This document shows positions 44,000-53,052 of a stretch of 64,000 nucleotides of DNA, in pieces. The position numbers and the translations under genes are program-made. The notes beneath the pieces were generated by a model that saw nothing but the letters and a program-made list of their open reading frames with translations, had not been told where the DNA came from and ran no database searches. This stretch comes from Wenzhouxiangella sp042310355 (GTDB lineage: Bacteria; Pseudomonadota; Gammaproteobacteria; Xanthomonadales; Wenzhouxiangellaceae): the NCBI RefSeq assembly GCF_042310355.1, contig NZ_JBHJMR010000004.1, positions 62,001 to 126,000 on the forward strand, in the 5' to 3' direction. Each line of letters starts with the position of its first letter. Within the stretch, counting starts at the first letter, position 1.

Positions 44000-45289
44000 A
44001 TGACTGATAACAAGGGAACGAACGGCACGGAACGCCAGAAGTCCATCTACCTCGGTGGCAGCGGCCGCAAACGCCCCCTGATATCGACGCGCGCCAGCCG
44101 GCTGGAGGAGCAAGCGCGCGGCCGGATGAGCGCCGAGGCCTTCGCCTACATCGCCGGCGGTGCGGGCGAGGAGCGGACGATGGCGGCCAATCGTTCGGCC
44201 TTCGACGATTGGCGCATCGTGCCGCGCTACCTGCGCGACGTCGAAGCCCGGAATGTCGAGATCGAGCTGTTCGGCACCCGCCTGCCCTCGCCCTTTCTTC
44301 TGGCGCCCATCGGCGTGCTCGAGATGGCCCACCCGCAGGCCGATCGCGCGGTCGCAAAAGCGGCGGCCGCCGAACGCGTGCCGTTCATCTTCTCCAACCA
44401 GGCTTCCGTGCCGATGGAAGAGACGGCTGCCTGCATGGGCGATTCACCGCGCTGGTTCCAGCTCTACTGGAGCAAGTCCAACGACGTCGTGGCCAGCTTC
44501 GTCGAACGCGCCGAGAGAAGCGGTTGTTCGGCGATTGTCGTCACGCTCGACACCACCCTGCTGGGCTGGCGCCCGCGTGACCTGGACCTGGCTTTCTTGC
44601 CTTTTCTCAGAGGGCAGGGCATCGCGCAATACACCAGCGACCCGGTGTTCATGCAGCAAGCCGAGGAACGACCGGATGCCGGGCGACCTCCCGAGGCGCC
44701 GCTGAACCACCACAGCGTCGCCACGGCCATCGCCCAGGCTCGCAACGTTCCGGGCAGCGCCTTCGCCAATCTCAAATCCGGACGCGCCAGACGGGCGGTC
44801 CAGCACTTTGTCGAAACCTATTCGCGCCCGTCGCTGACCTGGGATGAACTTTCCTTCCTGCGCGAGAAAACGAAACTGCCGATCCTGCTCAAGGGCGTTC
44901 TCGACAGCGACAACGCCAGGCGCGCGATCGACCACGGCATCGACGGTATCGTCGTGTCCAACCACGGCGGCCGGCAGGTCGACGGTGCCGTCGCCACGCT
45001 CGAAGCCCTGCCCGACATCGCCGACACCGTGGACGGGCGCATGAGGATCCTGCTCGACAGCGGCATCCGCAGCGGCGCCGATGCCTTCAAGGCCCTGGCA
45101 TTGGGCGCAGACGCGATATGCATCGGCCGTCCATACGCCTACGCTCTGGCCATCGCAGGGGAGGCCGGCGTTCGCGAATTGCTGCAGAACTTCAAGGCTG
45201 ACTTCGACCTGACCATGGGGCTGGCCGGCTGCCGGTCGATCGAACAAATCGACAAGAACTGTCTTTCGGCGTCAAAGCGCGCGGGCTGA
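44000..45289 (+). CDS. FMN-dependent alpha-hydroxy-acid dehydrogenase/oxidase
   Basis: A 429-residue TIM-barrel flavoenzyme related to L-lactate dehydrogenase LldD, glycolate oxidase and lactate monooxygenase. The catalytic His and the substrate Arg lie in VVSNHGGRQVDGA near residue 320, and FMN-binding residues in PFLLAPIGVLEMA, QLYWSK and ILLDSGIRSGADAFKALALGADA are present. It oxidises a 2-hydroxy acid to the 2-oxo acid. The insert around GIAQYTSDPVFMQQAEERP is longer than in LldD and is like lactate monooxygenases. The start ATG at 44000 follows GGAAAAG. The substrate is not assignable. Confidence 0.92.
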   Translation: MTDNKGTNGTERQKSIYLGGSGRKRPLISTRASRLEEQARGRMSAEAFAYIAGGAGEERTMAANRSAFDDWRIVPRYLRDVEARNVEIELFGTRLPSPFLLAPIGVLEMAHPQADRAVAKAAAAERVPFIFSNQASVPMEETAACMGDSPRWFQLYWSKSNDVVASFVERAERSGCSAIVVTLDTTLLGWRPRDLDLAFLPFLRGQGIAQYTSDPVFMQQAEERPDAGRPPEAPLNHHSVATAIAQARNVPGSAFANLKSGRARRAVQHFVETYSRPSLTWDELSFLREKTKLPILLKGVLDSDNARRAIDHGIDGIVVSNHGGRQVDGAVATLEALPDIADTVDGRMRILLDSGIRSGADAFKALALGADAICIGRPYAYALAIAGEAGVRELLQNFKADFDLTMGLAGCRSIEQIDKNCLSASKRAG

Positions 45290-45322
45290 GCCAGTCCGAA
45301 CCCGCGATACGCGGCGCGAGCT

Positions 45323-46153
45323 TCAGTCGACCACTTCGGAGATGAACGAGTCCAGGCCCTCGCGGTAGCGCTCGCGCGATTCCAGGAAGCCGGTATTGTG
45401 GCCGCCCCGAATCTCGAGCCAGGAGCCGCGCTCGCCGGCAATCTCACGCAGGCGGCGACCGTGGTGGACCGGGATGATCTCGTCGTCGACGCTGTGGACC
45501 ACCATCACCGGAAGGTCGCTGCGGCGGATGTAGTCGGCAGTGTTGAATTCAAGGCGCGAGAGCAGTCGCACCGGCAGCCACCAGTAAAGCTCGGCGCCGA
45601 TGTCGGGTACCGAAGTGAACACCGATTCGACGATCAGGCCGGCGGCATCCACGCCAGTGGCAAGCTCGCTGGCCACCGCGCCGCCCATCGAACGACCGAA
45701 CAGAATGATCCGTTCGGGCGCCACGCGCTCGGTCTGGGTCAGCCAGTCCCACGCCGCCCGCGCATCGCGATACAGCCCGGCCTCGGAGGGCTTGCCGCTT
45801 GATCGGCCATAGCCGCGGTAGTCGATGATAAGCACCTGAAGGCCCAGCTCGTGGAAGATCTCCAGGCTTTCGAGCCGGTGGGAGATGTTGCCGGCATTGC
45901 CGTGGAAGAACAGCAGCGTTGCACGCGGCCGCTCGTGCGGCAGCCACCAGGCGTGCAGTGTCTCCCCGTCTTCGGTCTGCAGGCTGATGTCCCGATGGGA
46001 AAGCCCGATGCGTTCGGGCGTTGCGACCAACTCACGCCCCGGCAAACCGGGCAGGAACAGCAGGCGCGGCTGGAGAAAATAGACCAGAAGCATCAGCAGC
46101 CCGTAGGCGACGATCAGCGTGATGAGCGCTCGGATGAGGATGGTCGACCCCAC
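45323..46153 (-). CDS. Membrane-anchored alpha/beta hydrolase (BEM46-like)
   Basis: A 276-residue protein with an N-terminal signal-anchor (LITLIVAYGLLMLLVYFLQP). The hydrolase core has the oxyanion loop LLFFHGNAGN, the nucleophile elbow FGRSMGGAVA, and the acid and base in SVDDEIIPVHHG and GGHNTGF. This is the BEM46/YfhR family of periplasmic-facing or cytoplasmic esterase-like proteins of unknown substrate. It converges on the dehydrogenase gene. Confidence 0.9.
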   Translation of the reverse strand: MGSTILIRALITLIVAYGLLMLLVYFLQPRLLFLPGLPGRELVATPERIGLSHRDISLQTEDGETLHAWWLPHERPRATLLFFHGNAGNISHRLESLEIFHELGLQVLIIDYRGYGRSSGKPSEAGLYRDARAAWDWLTQTERVAPERIILFGRSMGGAVASELATGVDAAGLIVESVFTSVPDIGAELYWWLPVRLLSRLEFNTADYIRRSDLPVMVVHSVDDEIIPVHHGRRLREIAGERGSWLEIRGGHNTGFLESRERYREGLDSFISEVVD

Positions 46154-46293
46154 TGTCGGAAAGTGATTTCCCCGACAATGTACCAGCCCGGCGCCTCGCG
46201 CCGGGACGGTGAAAGCGGCGCCTCCACTCCGGAGCCGCCGCGATCAGCACACCAGACGAGCGATGACTCACTCGACGGGCATTCAACCTTCTA

Positions 46294-49092
46294 TCAGAAG
46301 CGGCCCCGCAGGCCGGCGCTGAAGCTGACGCCGTACTCCTCCAGTTGCAGCACGTTGCCCGGCTGACCCTGGTAGAGCTGTAGCGGCTCGTCGGTGATAT
46401 TGATGACTTCGACAAGCGCCTCGAACTGCTTGCTGAAGCGCCACGAAGCCGTCAGATCGAGCTGGGCATGGTCATCGACGTAGATGTCGAAGTTGGAATC
46501 ATCCCCGATTTCGTCCAGGTACTCACCTCGCCGCGACCAGGCCAGCCGTGTCGACAGCGGACCACGCTCGAAGCCGAGGTAGACGTTGGCGACCGACTCC
46601 GAAGCCTGGGGCAGCGCGAAGGACTCACCCGGACGCTCGGCGACGGTGAAGTCGGTATCCATTTCCGTCAGGTTGGCACCGAACAGGAAGCCGTCCAGTT
46701 TATCGCTCCAGACCGCGAGGTCATGCTGGAAGTTGATCTCGATACCGGTGCTTTCCCCACTTGTACCGTTGATCGGGCGCTCCACCTCGAAGCCCGGGAA
46801 CTGCGCATCGTCGGTGGTGACGAAGTCGATGACGAAATCGTCGATATCCTTGTGGAACAGCCCGACCGAGAAAACGCCGGCCTTCGGGAGATACCAGTCG
46901 AACATCAGGTCGATATTGGATGAGACGATCGGGTCCAGGTTCGGATTGCCCGCCTCGACCTCCATATCCTCACGAATGATCACGGTGCCCGGCGACAGGT
47001 CACTGAAGCTCGGTCGCGCCAGCGTGTTCGTCCAGGCGGCACGCAACACGATATCGTCGAACCCGTCATAGCGAAGAAGCAGCGCCGGCAGCAGTTCCGA
47101 ATAGCTGTTCGATGCGCTGATGGGCGTTATGCCGGAGACCTCATCGTTCTCATTGAAATCGATCTCGCTACCCCGCGTGTCGAAGTCGGTGTCCTCCAGG
47201 CGGGCACCGGCGATGATGCGCCAGTCGTTGATATCGAAGGTCCCCATGACGTAGGCCGCCGTCACATCCTCGCTCGATACGAAATCACCCGATCGCGACA
47301 GCAGAATGTTCTCGCCGATGTCCTGCGGACGCTCGTCGAAATCGCCTCGATTGCTGGCGAAATAGCGGCGGAACTGACGTGAGCTGATGCCATCGCCCAG
47401 GCTCCCGAACGGGAAGGCGAAAGGTGCAGTGCTGAACTGATCCAGGTTGAGGCCCGGTACGGCCCGGAGTTCGATTTCGTTGACGTCGACGTCCTTGTCC
47501 TTGAACCGTGCGTCGGCGCCAAACTTCAGGGTAAAGCGATGACCGGCGCCAAACAGGAATTCGCGCGCCAGATTGAGGCTGAAATTCATATCCTCTTCGT
47601 CAACGAATTTCGACTCCATCACGACCCGGTCGAGCAGGAAGTTCTCGTTGCGCAGGATGTCGTCGGCAGCCGCGCCGCCGCGTGTGACATCGAACGTCGG
47701 AATACCTGATCCGAAAGCGACAGCGGCATCGACGTCGGCGCCATCGAGTTCGAAACGCCCTTCCATTTCGTCCGGCGTGGTTTCACTCGCCTCCGAGTAG
47801 CCAGCCCGGTAGTCGATGGTCCAGCTCTCGAGACGATGTTCGCCGCCGAGCGCGAGCGCGAAGGTGTCCTGCTCCTTGGTCCGGAAGCGGATCCTGCGCC
47901 GAACGCCATCGGCCTCCACATCCGTGAAACGCGCGATATCGCCGTCCAGCGCTGCAAGGTCGCCGTCTTCCCAGACGTTGATCGAGCGCTGACGCGTTTC
48001 GGCGTCGTTGAACTGGCTGTAGAGCGCGTTGAAGAAGTACCGGTCACGGTAGGAAGGGCGGAAATCGAGGTTCAGGTGCGCACCGAGGCGATCGCGCGTG
48101 ACGAAGTACTTGCGCTGCTGCGTCTCGATGGGAACGAAGCTCTCACCGCCGGTGGCTTCATTGTCGAGGAAATCGTATTCCGTTTCGATGTTGTCGGACT
48201 GGAAATCACGTTCCAGGTAATTGATGCCGAACGAAATGCCGACGTTGTTATCACCGCCGAAGGCATCGAGCACGTTGCTGTAGGCGAGTTCACCGCGCAC
48301 ACCGTTTTCATCGCCCAGGTCGGCGCGCAGGCCCTCGATGCGGTAGCGAATCACCTGGCCTTCGCTATCGAAGGCCGAGGGCGAAACCACGTTGACGGCA
48401 CCACCGATGGCATCACCCGGCATGTCCGGCGTGGGCACCTTGACCACTTCCAGGCGCTCGACCGAGCCGGTCGGAATCAAATCGAGCGGCAGCTCCCGGT
48501 TGCCGTCCTCGGGCGTGCCGATCCGCATGCCGTTGAGGCTGACGTTGTTGAGATTGGCGTTCAGGCCCCGGATGGTCACGAAACGACCCTCACCCTGGTC
48601 GCGGGTGACCGAAATGCCGGGCACGCGCTGCAGTGCCTCGGCGACGTTCTGATCGACGAAGTTGCCGATATCGTCTGAAGACACGATGTTGGTGATGGCA
48701 TCGGCGTTGCGATACTGGTTGAGCGCGTCGGTGGCAGCCTGGGCCTGGCTGCGAACCTCGATACGGTCCAGCTCGGCGGCCGAACCCAGGCTGACATCCA
48801 GTTGCGCACGCTCACCGGCGACGACGTTCGCGCTCTCGGTGCGTGATTCGATACCCAGGTAGTCGAATCGGACCTCGATCGAACCGGCCGTCACACCGCG
48901 CAGCAGGTACCGGCCCGCTTCGTCCGTGGCGGCGGAAGGACCATCGGGCTCGGCCGTGACGCGCACGCCCTCGATACCGCCGCCTTGCGCATCGGTCACA
49001 CGACCCTGCACGTCACCGGTCGACTGCGCCGACGCATCGAATGCGACAAACAGGAAAAGAAGGGCAACTGCCCTGAGAATCGTCGAATGCAT
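46294..49092 (-). CDS. TonB-dependent receptor with N-terminal carboxypeptidase-like domain
   Basis: A 932-residue outer-membrane receptor. The signal peptide ends FDASAQST. Residues about 25-105 form a carboxypeptidase-regulatory-like beta-sandwich (VQGRVTDAQGGGIEGVRVTA), then the plug domain (about 130-245; NFVDQNVAEALQRVPGISVTRD, VTIRGLNANLNNVSLNG) and a 22-strand barrel ending in GLRGRF. No FecA-type signalling extension is seen, but N-terminal CarboxypepD modules occur in Oar-like/TonB receptors of Xanthomonadales. It imports a large or chelated substrate. The ATG at 49092 is chosen over GTG 49101 because AGAGGG lies 9 nt upstream. A hairpin overlaps that site. Confidence 0.93.
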   Translation of the reverse strand: MHSTILRAVALLFLFVAFDASAQSTGDVQGRVTDAQGGGIEGVRVTAEPDGPSAATDEAGRYLLRGVTAGSIEVRFDYLGIESRTESANVVAGERAQLDVSLGSAAELDRIEVRSQAQAATDALNQYRNADAITNIVSSDDIGNFVDQNVAEALQRVPGISVTRDQGEGRFVTIRGLNANLNNVSLNGMRIGTPEDGNRELPLDLIPTGSVERLEVVKVPTPDMPGDAIGGAVNVVSPSAFDSEGQVIRYRIEGLRADLGDENGVRGELAYSNVLDAFGGDNNVGISFGINYLERDFQSDNIETEYDFLDNEATGGESFVPIETQQRKYFVTRDRLGAHLNLDFRPSYRDRYFFNALYSQFNDAETRQRSINVWEDGDLAALDGDIARFTDVEADGVRRRIRFRTKEQDTFALALGGEHRLESWTIDYRAGYSEASETTPDEMEGRFELDGADVDAAVAFGSGIPTFDVTRGGAAADDILRNENFLLDRVVMESKFVDEEDMNFSLNLAREFLFGAGHRFTLKFGADARFKDKDVDVNEIELRAVPGLNLDQFSTAPFAFPFGSLGDGISSRQFRRYFASNRGDFDERPQDIGENILLSRSGDFVSSEDVTAAYVMGTFDINDWRIIAGARLEDTDFDTRGSEIDFNENDEVSGITPISASNSYSELLPALLLRYDGFDDIVLRAAWTNTLARPSFSDLSPGTVIIREDMEVEAGNPNLDPIVSSNIDLMFDWYLPKAGVFSVGLFHKDIDDFVIDFVTTDDAQFPGFEVERPINGTSGESTGIEINFQHDLAVWSDKLDGFLFGANLTEMDTDFTVAERPGESFALPQASESVANVYLGFERGPLSTRLAWSRRGEYLDEIGDDSNFDIYVDDHAQLDLTASWRFSKQFEALVEVINITDEPLQLYQGQPGNVLQLEEYGVSFSAGLRGRF

Positions 49093-49122
49093 GCCTGACA
49101 CCCTCTTGAAAGATGAGTGTCA
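49093..49122 (-). promoter_or_regulatory. Leader hairpin overlapping the receptor ribosome site
   Basis: In the minus-strand RNA, UGACACUC pairs with GGGGUGUCA-type sequence (GAGGGUGUCA) through six Watson-Crick pairs, one wobble and one C-G, around an 11-nt loop. The pairing covers half of the AGAGGG Shine-Dalgarno before the receptor ATG. Confidence 0.4.
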
Positions 49123-49226
49123 TAGGCTAGGAAGCTACCGCTACGGCAAAGTTGCGCCGGCGTGACCGTTTCATTACGCGCAGGGCTCTTGTAGCGCACT
49201 CTCACAGAACAGAACCGGAGACAGAC

Positions 49227-49811
49227 ATGCTCAAGATGCTTCAAGTTGCTTTCTTGCTGATGGCCGCAAGCGGATTGCAGGCTGCCGTCATACACCCATT
49301 CGAAGTACCGCAGCCCGACAGCGCACCCCAGACCGTCCTGGCCGGCATCGAGATCTCGGCCGGCAGCTTCTCCAAGTACGAAATCGATCCGGACCATGGT
49401 CACCTGGTACTCGACCGCTTTCAGACCATGCCGGTAGCCTACCCGGCCAACTACGGGTTTCTACCGGCCACGAATGCGGCCGACGGCGACACGATGGACG
49501 TCCTGGTACTGACGCGTGAAGCTGTCGTGCCGGGGGCCTTCATTCGCGTCAGGCCGATCGGCATTCTCCGCTTGCTCGACGGCGGCGAGCGCGACGACAA
49601 GATCATCGCGGTCCCGGCCGGGGATGTGGACCCGGACTACGCCGACGTTCACGAACTCTCCGACCTGCCGAGCGCCCAGAGAAAACGGATCGAGGCCTTC
49701 TTCCGCGTCTACAAGGATTTGCCGGAGGGGCGAAAATCGATCGAGATCGAAGGCTACGGGGATGCCGATGCAGCGCGCCAGGCCATCATCGAGGCAACCG
49801 AATCACCCTGA
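49227..49811 (+). CDS. ppa: Exported family I inorganic pyrophosphatase
   Basis: A 194-residue pyrophosphatase hydrolysing PPi to two phosphates. The catalytic residues of family I are in place: KYEIDPDHGHLVLDRF, AYPANYGFLP, and the metal-binding Asp86, Asp88 and Asp91 of DGDTMDVLV, plus RDDKIIAVP. Unusually, the protein begins with a signal-peptide-like MLKMLQVAFLLMAASGLQAA, so it should be periplasmic. The ATG at 49227 has GGAG 8 nt upstream. It diverges from the TonB receptor gene. Confidence 0.92.
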   Translation: MLKMLQVAFLLMAASGLQAAVIHPFEVPQPDSAPQTVLAGIEISAGSFSKYEIDPDHGHLVLDRFQTMPVAYPANYGFLPATNAADGDTMDVLVLTREAVVPGAFIRVRPIGILRLLDGGERDDKIIAVPAGDVDPDYADVHELSDLPSAQRKRIEAFFRVYKDLPEGRKSIEIEGYGDADAARQAIIEATESP

Positions 49812-49836
49812 TCGCCCCCGGACGACGAATCCGGAG

Positions 49837-50634
49837 TCAGGCAGCGCGCTGCTTGTCGCGACGAGCCTTGATCTCATCGTAGGCCTTGCGGATTTCGCGC
49901 ACGCGTTCCTTGGCAACCGAGCGCATGTTCTCGGGCATGCCGCTGCTGGCGAGCTTGTCGGGATGGTACTTGCTCATCAGGCGGCGATAGGCTTTCTTGA
50001 CCTCGGCGTCACTGGCGGAAGGATCCACGCCCAACACGGCGTAGTGATCCTCCAACGGTTGTGCATCGCGTCCGCCGGCACCGCCGCCCGCGCTCGCGCC
50101 CGAGACGCCGCGCAACATTGCCTCGAGCCGCTTGAGGTCGATTTCGGACAAGCCCAGCAGGCGCGCCACGCGCAGCAGCATGTCGTGCTCGGCTTCGTGC
50201 AGCACGCCGTCGGCGGCGATGGCCGAGAGCTGCACCTGGAGGAAAAGCTGGAGCATCGGCTGGTTGCCGCGGACCACGGCGCGCAGGTGCTCGATCTCCG
50301 CGGCCAGGTCGAATCCTTCCGCCTTGCCGCGATTGAACGACGCCCGGGCCGCCTGGCGTTGCTCGCTCGACAACCCGAGCTTGCCGAAATACTGCTCGGC
50401 GACGCGAATCTCGTCGCGCGTTACCTGCCCGTCGGCCTTGCACAGCGCGCCCATGACAGCAAAGGTCGAATCGAGAAACTGGCGCTGGATGGCGCCCAGC
50501 CCGCGCGGCAGAAGCACGCGCGTCATCAGGTACCCGACGCCATAGCCCAGCAGCGCACCCGCGATCAACCCGCCAGAACCACCGGCCAGCAGGCCGACCA
50601 GACCACCAATAACCAGAAAGATCAGCATGGGCAC
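49837..50634 (-). CDS. djlA: Co-chaperone DjlA
   Basis: A 265-residue membrane-anchored J-protein. An N-terminal glycine-zipper helix (LIFLVIGGLVGLLAGGSGGLIAG) anchors it. A TerB-like domain (about 50-165, VMGALCKADGQVTRDE, LQVQLSAIAADGVLHEAE) follows. The J domain (about 195-265) has DHYAVLGVDPSASDAEVKKAYRRL and the HPD tripeptide near 225. It recruits DnaK at the inner membrane and is tied to envelope-stress signalling in E. coli. Confidence 0.94.
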   Translation of the reverse strand: MPMLIFLVIGGLVGLLAGGSGGLIAGALLGYGVGYLMTRVLLPRGLGAIQRQFLDSTFAVMGALCKADGQVTRDEIRVAEQYFGKLGLSSEQRQAARASFNRGKAEGFDLAAEIEHLRAVVRGNQPMLQLFLQVQLSAIAADGVLHEAEHDMLLRVARLLGLSEIDLKRLEAMLRGVSGASAGGGAGGRDAQPLEDHYAVLGVDPSASDAEVKKAYRRLMSKYHPDKLASSGMPENMRSVAKERVREIRKAYDEIKARRDKQRAA

Positions 50635-50740
50635 ATGATAGCCAACACGGCGCCGCCGTGGGGTGACCGGACCGGGTCATCGGGTGCGATGGGCGGGACG
50701 GGCTGGTATCGTGCATGCTGTTCTTCAACAAGTCCGGCCC

Positions 50741-51346
50741 ATGCTTTCGAGAATCACCGTCGTACTGAGCGCCGTCGCCCTGCTCGGCGCAGTTTCATCC
50801 GCTCGTGCCGACGGGCCGCTCGGCCCGGTCTGCGAGTTCCCCGACATCAGCACCATGACAGCGGTTCCGGTGGAAACCGGCGCGTCGGCGCCCGCCGGCA
50901 CCGGCGGCGATATTCCCGGCGGCCGCTGGGAACTGATCGAGATACGCCACGCCGCGCCCTCTTTCATCACCATCGTGGGTGAAGGAACGGGAGCGCTAGA
51001 GCTCGAGGCCGACGATCCCAGCTCCGGCTACGGCAGCGTGGCCCTGGACGTCGAACTCACCCAACCTTCGGCCGAGCAAATCAATGAAACCGGCGCGGGC
51101 CCCTACTCGGCCACCGGCACGGTTCTGAGCGTCGGCAACGACTGCGGCGACGAGCTGCTGCTCGGCGAAGCCGAGTACAGTGTCGACACCAGCGGCCCGG
51201 ATCCGGTCATGATCCTATGGGGCAGTATCGAAGTCACCGACCCCTTCCCGACCTCCATCCCGATCGAGACCCGCTTCCAGCTGACCGAGCCGGCCGAAGT
51301 CGATGACCCGGTCTTTGCCGACCGGTTCGAGCAACTCCAGAACTAA
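50741..51346 (+). CDS. Secreted hypothetical protein with FADRFE tag
   Basis: A 201-residue exported protein. The signal peptide ends SSARADGP. The mature part is acidic and beta-rich (GGRWELIEIRHAAPSFITIVG, YGSVALDVELTQPSAEQIN), with two cysteines, and has no recognised family. It ends DDPVFADRFEQLQN. The FADRFE stretch matches the tail of the lamin-tail protein at 43284. No ribosome site is strong before the ATG at 50741, but upstream alternatives break the signal peptide. Confidence 0.75.
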   Translation: MLSRITVVLSAVALLGAVSSARADGPLGPVCEFPDISTMTAVPVETGASAPAGTGGDIPGGRWELIEIRHAAPSFITIVGEGTGALELEADDPSSGYGSVALDVELTQPSAEQINETGAGPYSATGTVLSVGNDCGDELLLGEAEYSVDTSGPDPVMILWGSIEVTDPFPTSIPIETRFQLTEPAEVDDPVFADRFEQLQN

Positions 51347-51350
51347 AGCG

Positions 51351-52727
51351 TCAAGCCCAGGCGGCCACGCCGATGGCCGCCACCGTGGCCAGTATGGGGA
51401 TCAGCACCGTGACGACGAAGATGTCCCGGTAAGCCTCGCGGTGCTTGAGTCCCATGATAGTGAGCATGGCGATCACCGCGCCGGAGTGCGGCAGTGAATC
51501 GAGCCCGCCGGAGGCCACCGTCGCCACGCGGTGCAGCACCTGCGGATCGATGCCCATGGCGAGGTAGCTTTCGGCGAAAGTCTGCATGAAGATCTGCAGC
51601 CCGCCGGAGGCGGAGCCGACGATTCCCGAGACCACGTTGACCGAAAGCGCCACCGACACCAGCGGCGGCAGCTCCAGCGCAATCACCGCTTGCGAGAAGG
51701 TCGCAAAGCCGGCCGTCTGCGCGACGACGCCACCGAAACCGATCACCGCGGCGGTGTTGAGCAGCGGCATGATGCTGTCGTTGGCACCGGCGCCCAGCGC
51801 CTCGAGGCTTCGCCGGCGCATCGACTTGAAGAACACCACGCAGAAAACCGAACCGAGCACCAGGGCAAGGCTGGGCCAGACGATCGGCTGGGCATTGGCG
51901 AAGGCGAACAGCGGTCCGACCAGGGCGGTTTCGGCATCCACCAGGCCCAGGCCGGTCGCCAGGCGGGGCAGGAGAATCGTGCCCAGCACCACTACCAGCG
52001 GCAGCATCGACAGGCCCCAGGCCGGGGCGTGTTCGAGTTTCGGCGCCAGTTGCTCCATTTCCTCGTCGCGCGCGTTGGAGACATAGCCCTCGCCGCGATT
52101 GCGGGCCCGATGCCACTGATCTTCCAGGTACCACAGGCCCACCGCGAACATCACCACGGCGGCAGCCAGCCCGGGCAGCACCCCGGCAAAGAGATCGGTC
52201 TCCAGGGCGCTGGCCGCGATCACGTTATGAATCGAGGGCGTGCCCGGCAAGGCCGTCATCGTGAAGGTACCGGCTCCGAGCGCGGCCGCCCCGCAGAACA
52301 GCCGTTTGGGCAGATCGGCCTCGCGTATCAGGGCGATGCCGAGCGGATACATGGTGAAAATGACGACGAACAGCACGACGCCGCCGTAGGTCAGCACGGC
52401 ACAGGCCAGCACCGTGACCAGGATGGTGCGCTTGACACCCAGCCAGCCGACAATGGCGCCGGCGACCGAGGCGGCCGCACCGCTGGTGGCCATCATCTTG
52501 CCGAAGATCGCCCCGGTCAGGAACAGGACGAAGAACTGCCCGGCAAAGGTGAACGCGCCCAGCGGGCCGGTCGGGAAGTGTTCGAGCAGGGTCGGCGCCA
52601 GGCCGAGACCGTTGGTCAACGCCACGATCAGGCTGGCGACCAGCGCCGCCACCAGGATGTTGATGCCGCGCAGGGCCATGAAGATCAGCGCGGCCAGGCC
52701 CAGCAACAGGCCGATGTTTCCGATCAT
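51351..52727 (-). CDS. GntP-family permease
   Basis: A 458-residue inner-membrane transporter with about 12 helices. Family features are LRGINILVAALVASLIVALTNGL near the start, FFVLFLTGAIFGKMMATSGAAASVA, and ALPGTPSIHNVI. GntP members import gluconate or related sugar acids by proton symport; the related citrate, D-serine or glycerate substrate is open here. GAGGGAG lies before the ATG. It is convergent with the tagged protein gene, with a 4-bp gap between stops. Confidence 0.9.
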   Translation of the reverse strand: MIGNIGLLLGLAALIFMALRGINILVAALVASLIVALTNGLGLAPTLLEHFPTGPLGAFTFAGQFFVLFLTGAIFGKMMATSGAAASVAGAIVGWLGVKRTILVTVLACAVLTYGGVVLFVVIFTMYPLGIALIREADLPKRLFCGAAALGAGTFTMTALPGTPSIHNVIAASALETDLFAGVLPGLAAAVVMFAVGLWYLEDQWHRARNRGEGYVSNARDEEMEQLAPKLEHAPAWGLSMLPLVVVLGTILLPRLATGLGLVDAETALVGPLFAFANAQPIVWPSLALVLGSVFCVVFFKSMRRRSLEALGAGANDSIMPLLNTAAVIGFGGVVAQTAGFATFSQAVIALELPPLVSVALSVNVVSGIVGSASGGLQIFMQTFAESYLAMGIDPQVLHRVATVASGGLDSLPHSGAVIAMLTIMGLKHREAYRDIFVVTVLIPILATVAAIGVAAWA

Positions 52728-52838
52728 GAGTGGACTCCCTCGATTCCCGATGTCGGCGTGCAGGCCAGCTTAGCGGCACCTCGCCGGCGAGTCGAGGGGA
52801 TCGGCCTGGCCGGCGACTCGCGGGTTGGACCGGATCGT

Positions 52839-52867
52839 CAACGCCCCGTCTTGCGCCGCGTTATAAT
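52839..52867 (+). promoter_or_regulatory. Promoter of the thiamine salvage operon
   Basis: A perfect TATAAT -10 box at 52862-52867 in a TTATAATTCGG context, about 9 bp before the riboswitch. The -35 region is poorly matched. Confidence 0.6.
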
Positions 52868-52875
52868 TCGGCTGA

Positions 52876-52962
52876 TTCCTCGGGGCGGCATTTTCGCCTG
52901 AGACACCCGCCAGGGTGGACCCGTTGAACCTGATCCGGTTAATGCCGGCGTAGGGACAGGAA
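52876..52962 (+). ncRNA. TPP riboswitch (THI element)
   Basis: A thiamine-pyrophosphate riboswitch. P1 is TTCCT (52876) paired with AGGAA (52962). The CGGGG motif, the CTGAGA and ACCC-type loop and the conserved CCGTTGAACCTGATCCGGTT, then GCCGGCGTAGGGA, follow the THI consensus closely. It lies upstream of the thiamine receptor gene and turns the operon off when TPP is plentiful. Confidence 0.95.
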
Positions 52963-53000
52963 CGAAAAAGCGCCCCCGGCCATTCGCGCGGGCGCTTTCG
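52963..53000 (+). terminator. Riboswitch expression-platform hairpin
   Basis: A stem of CGAAA-AGCGCCC with GGGCGCTTTCG right after P1 of the riboswitch. It lacks a U-tract, so it may act as a pausing/terminator hairpin or only as a stabiliser. Confidence 0.55.
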
Positions 53001-53052
53001 ACAATCCCCCGCGCATTCCGGGTCTCCATCGACTTGTATACGGAGACTCTTG

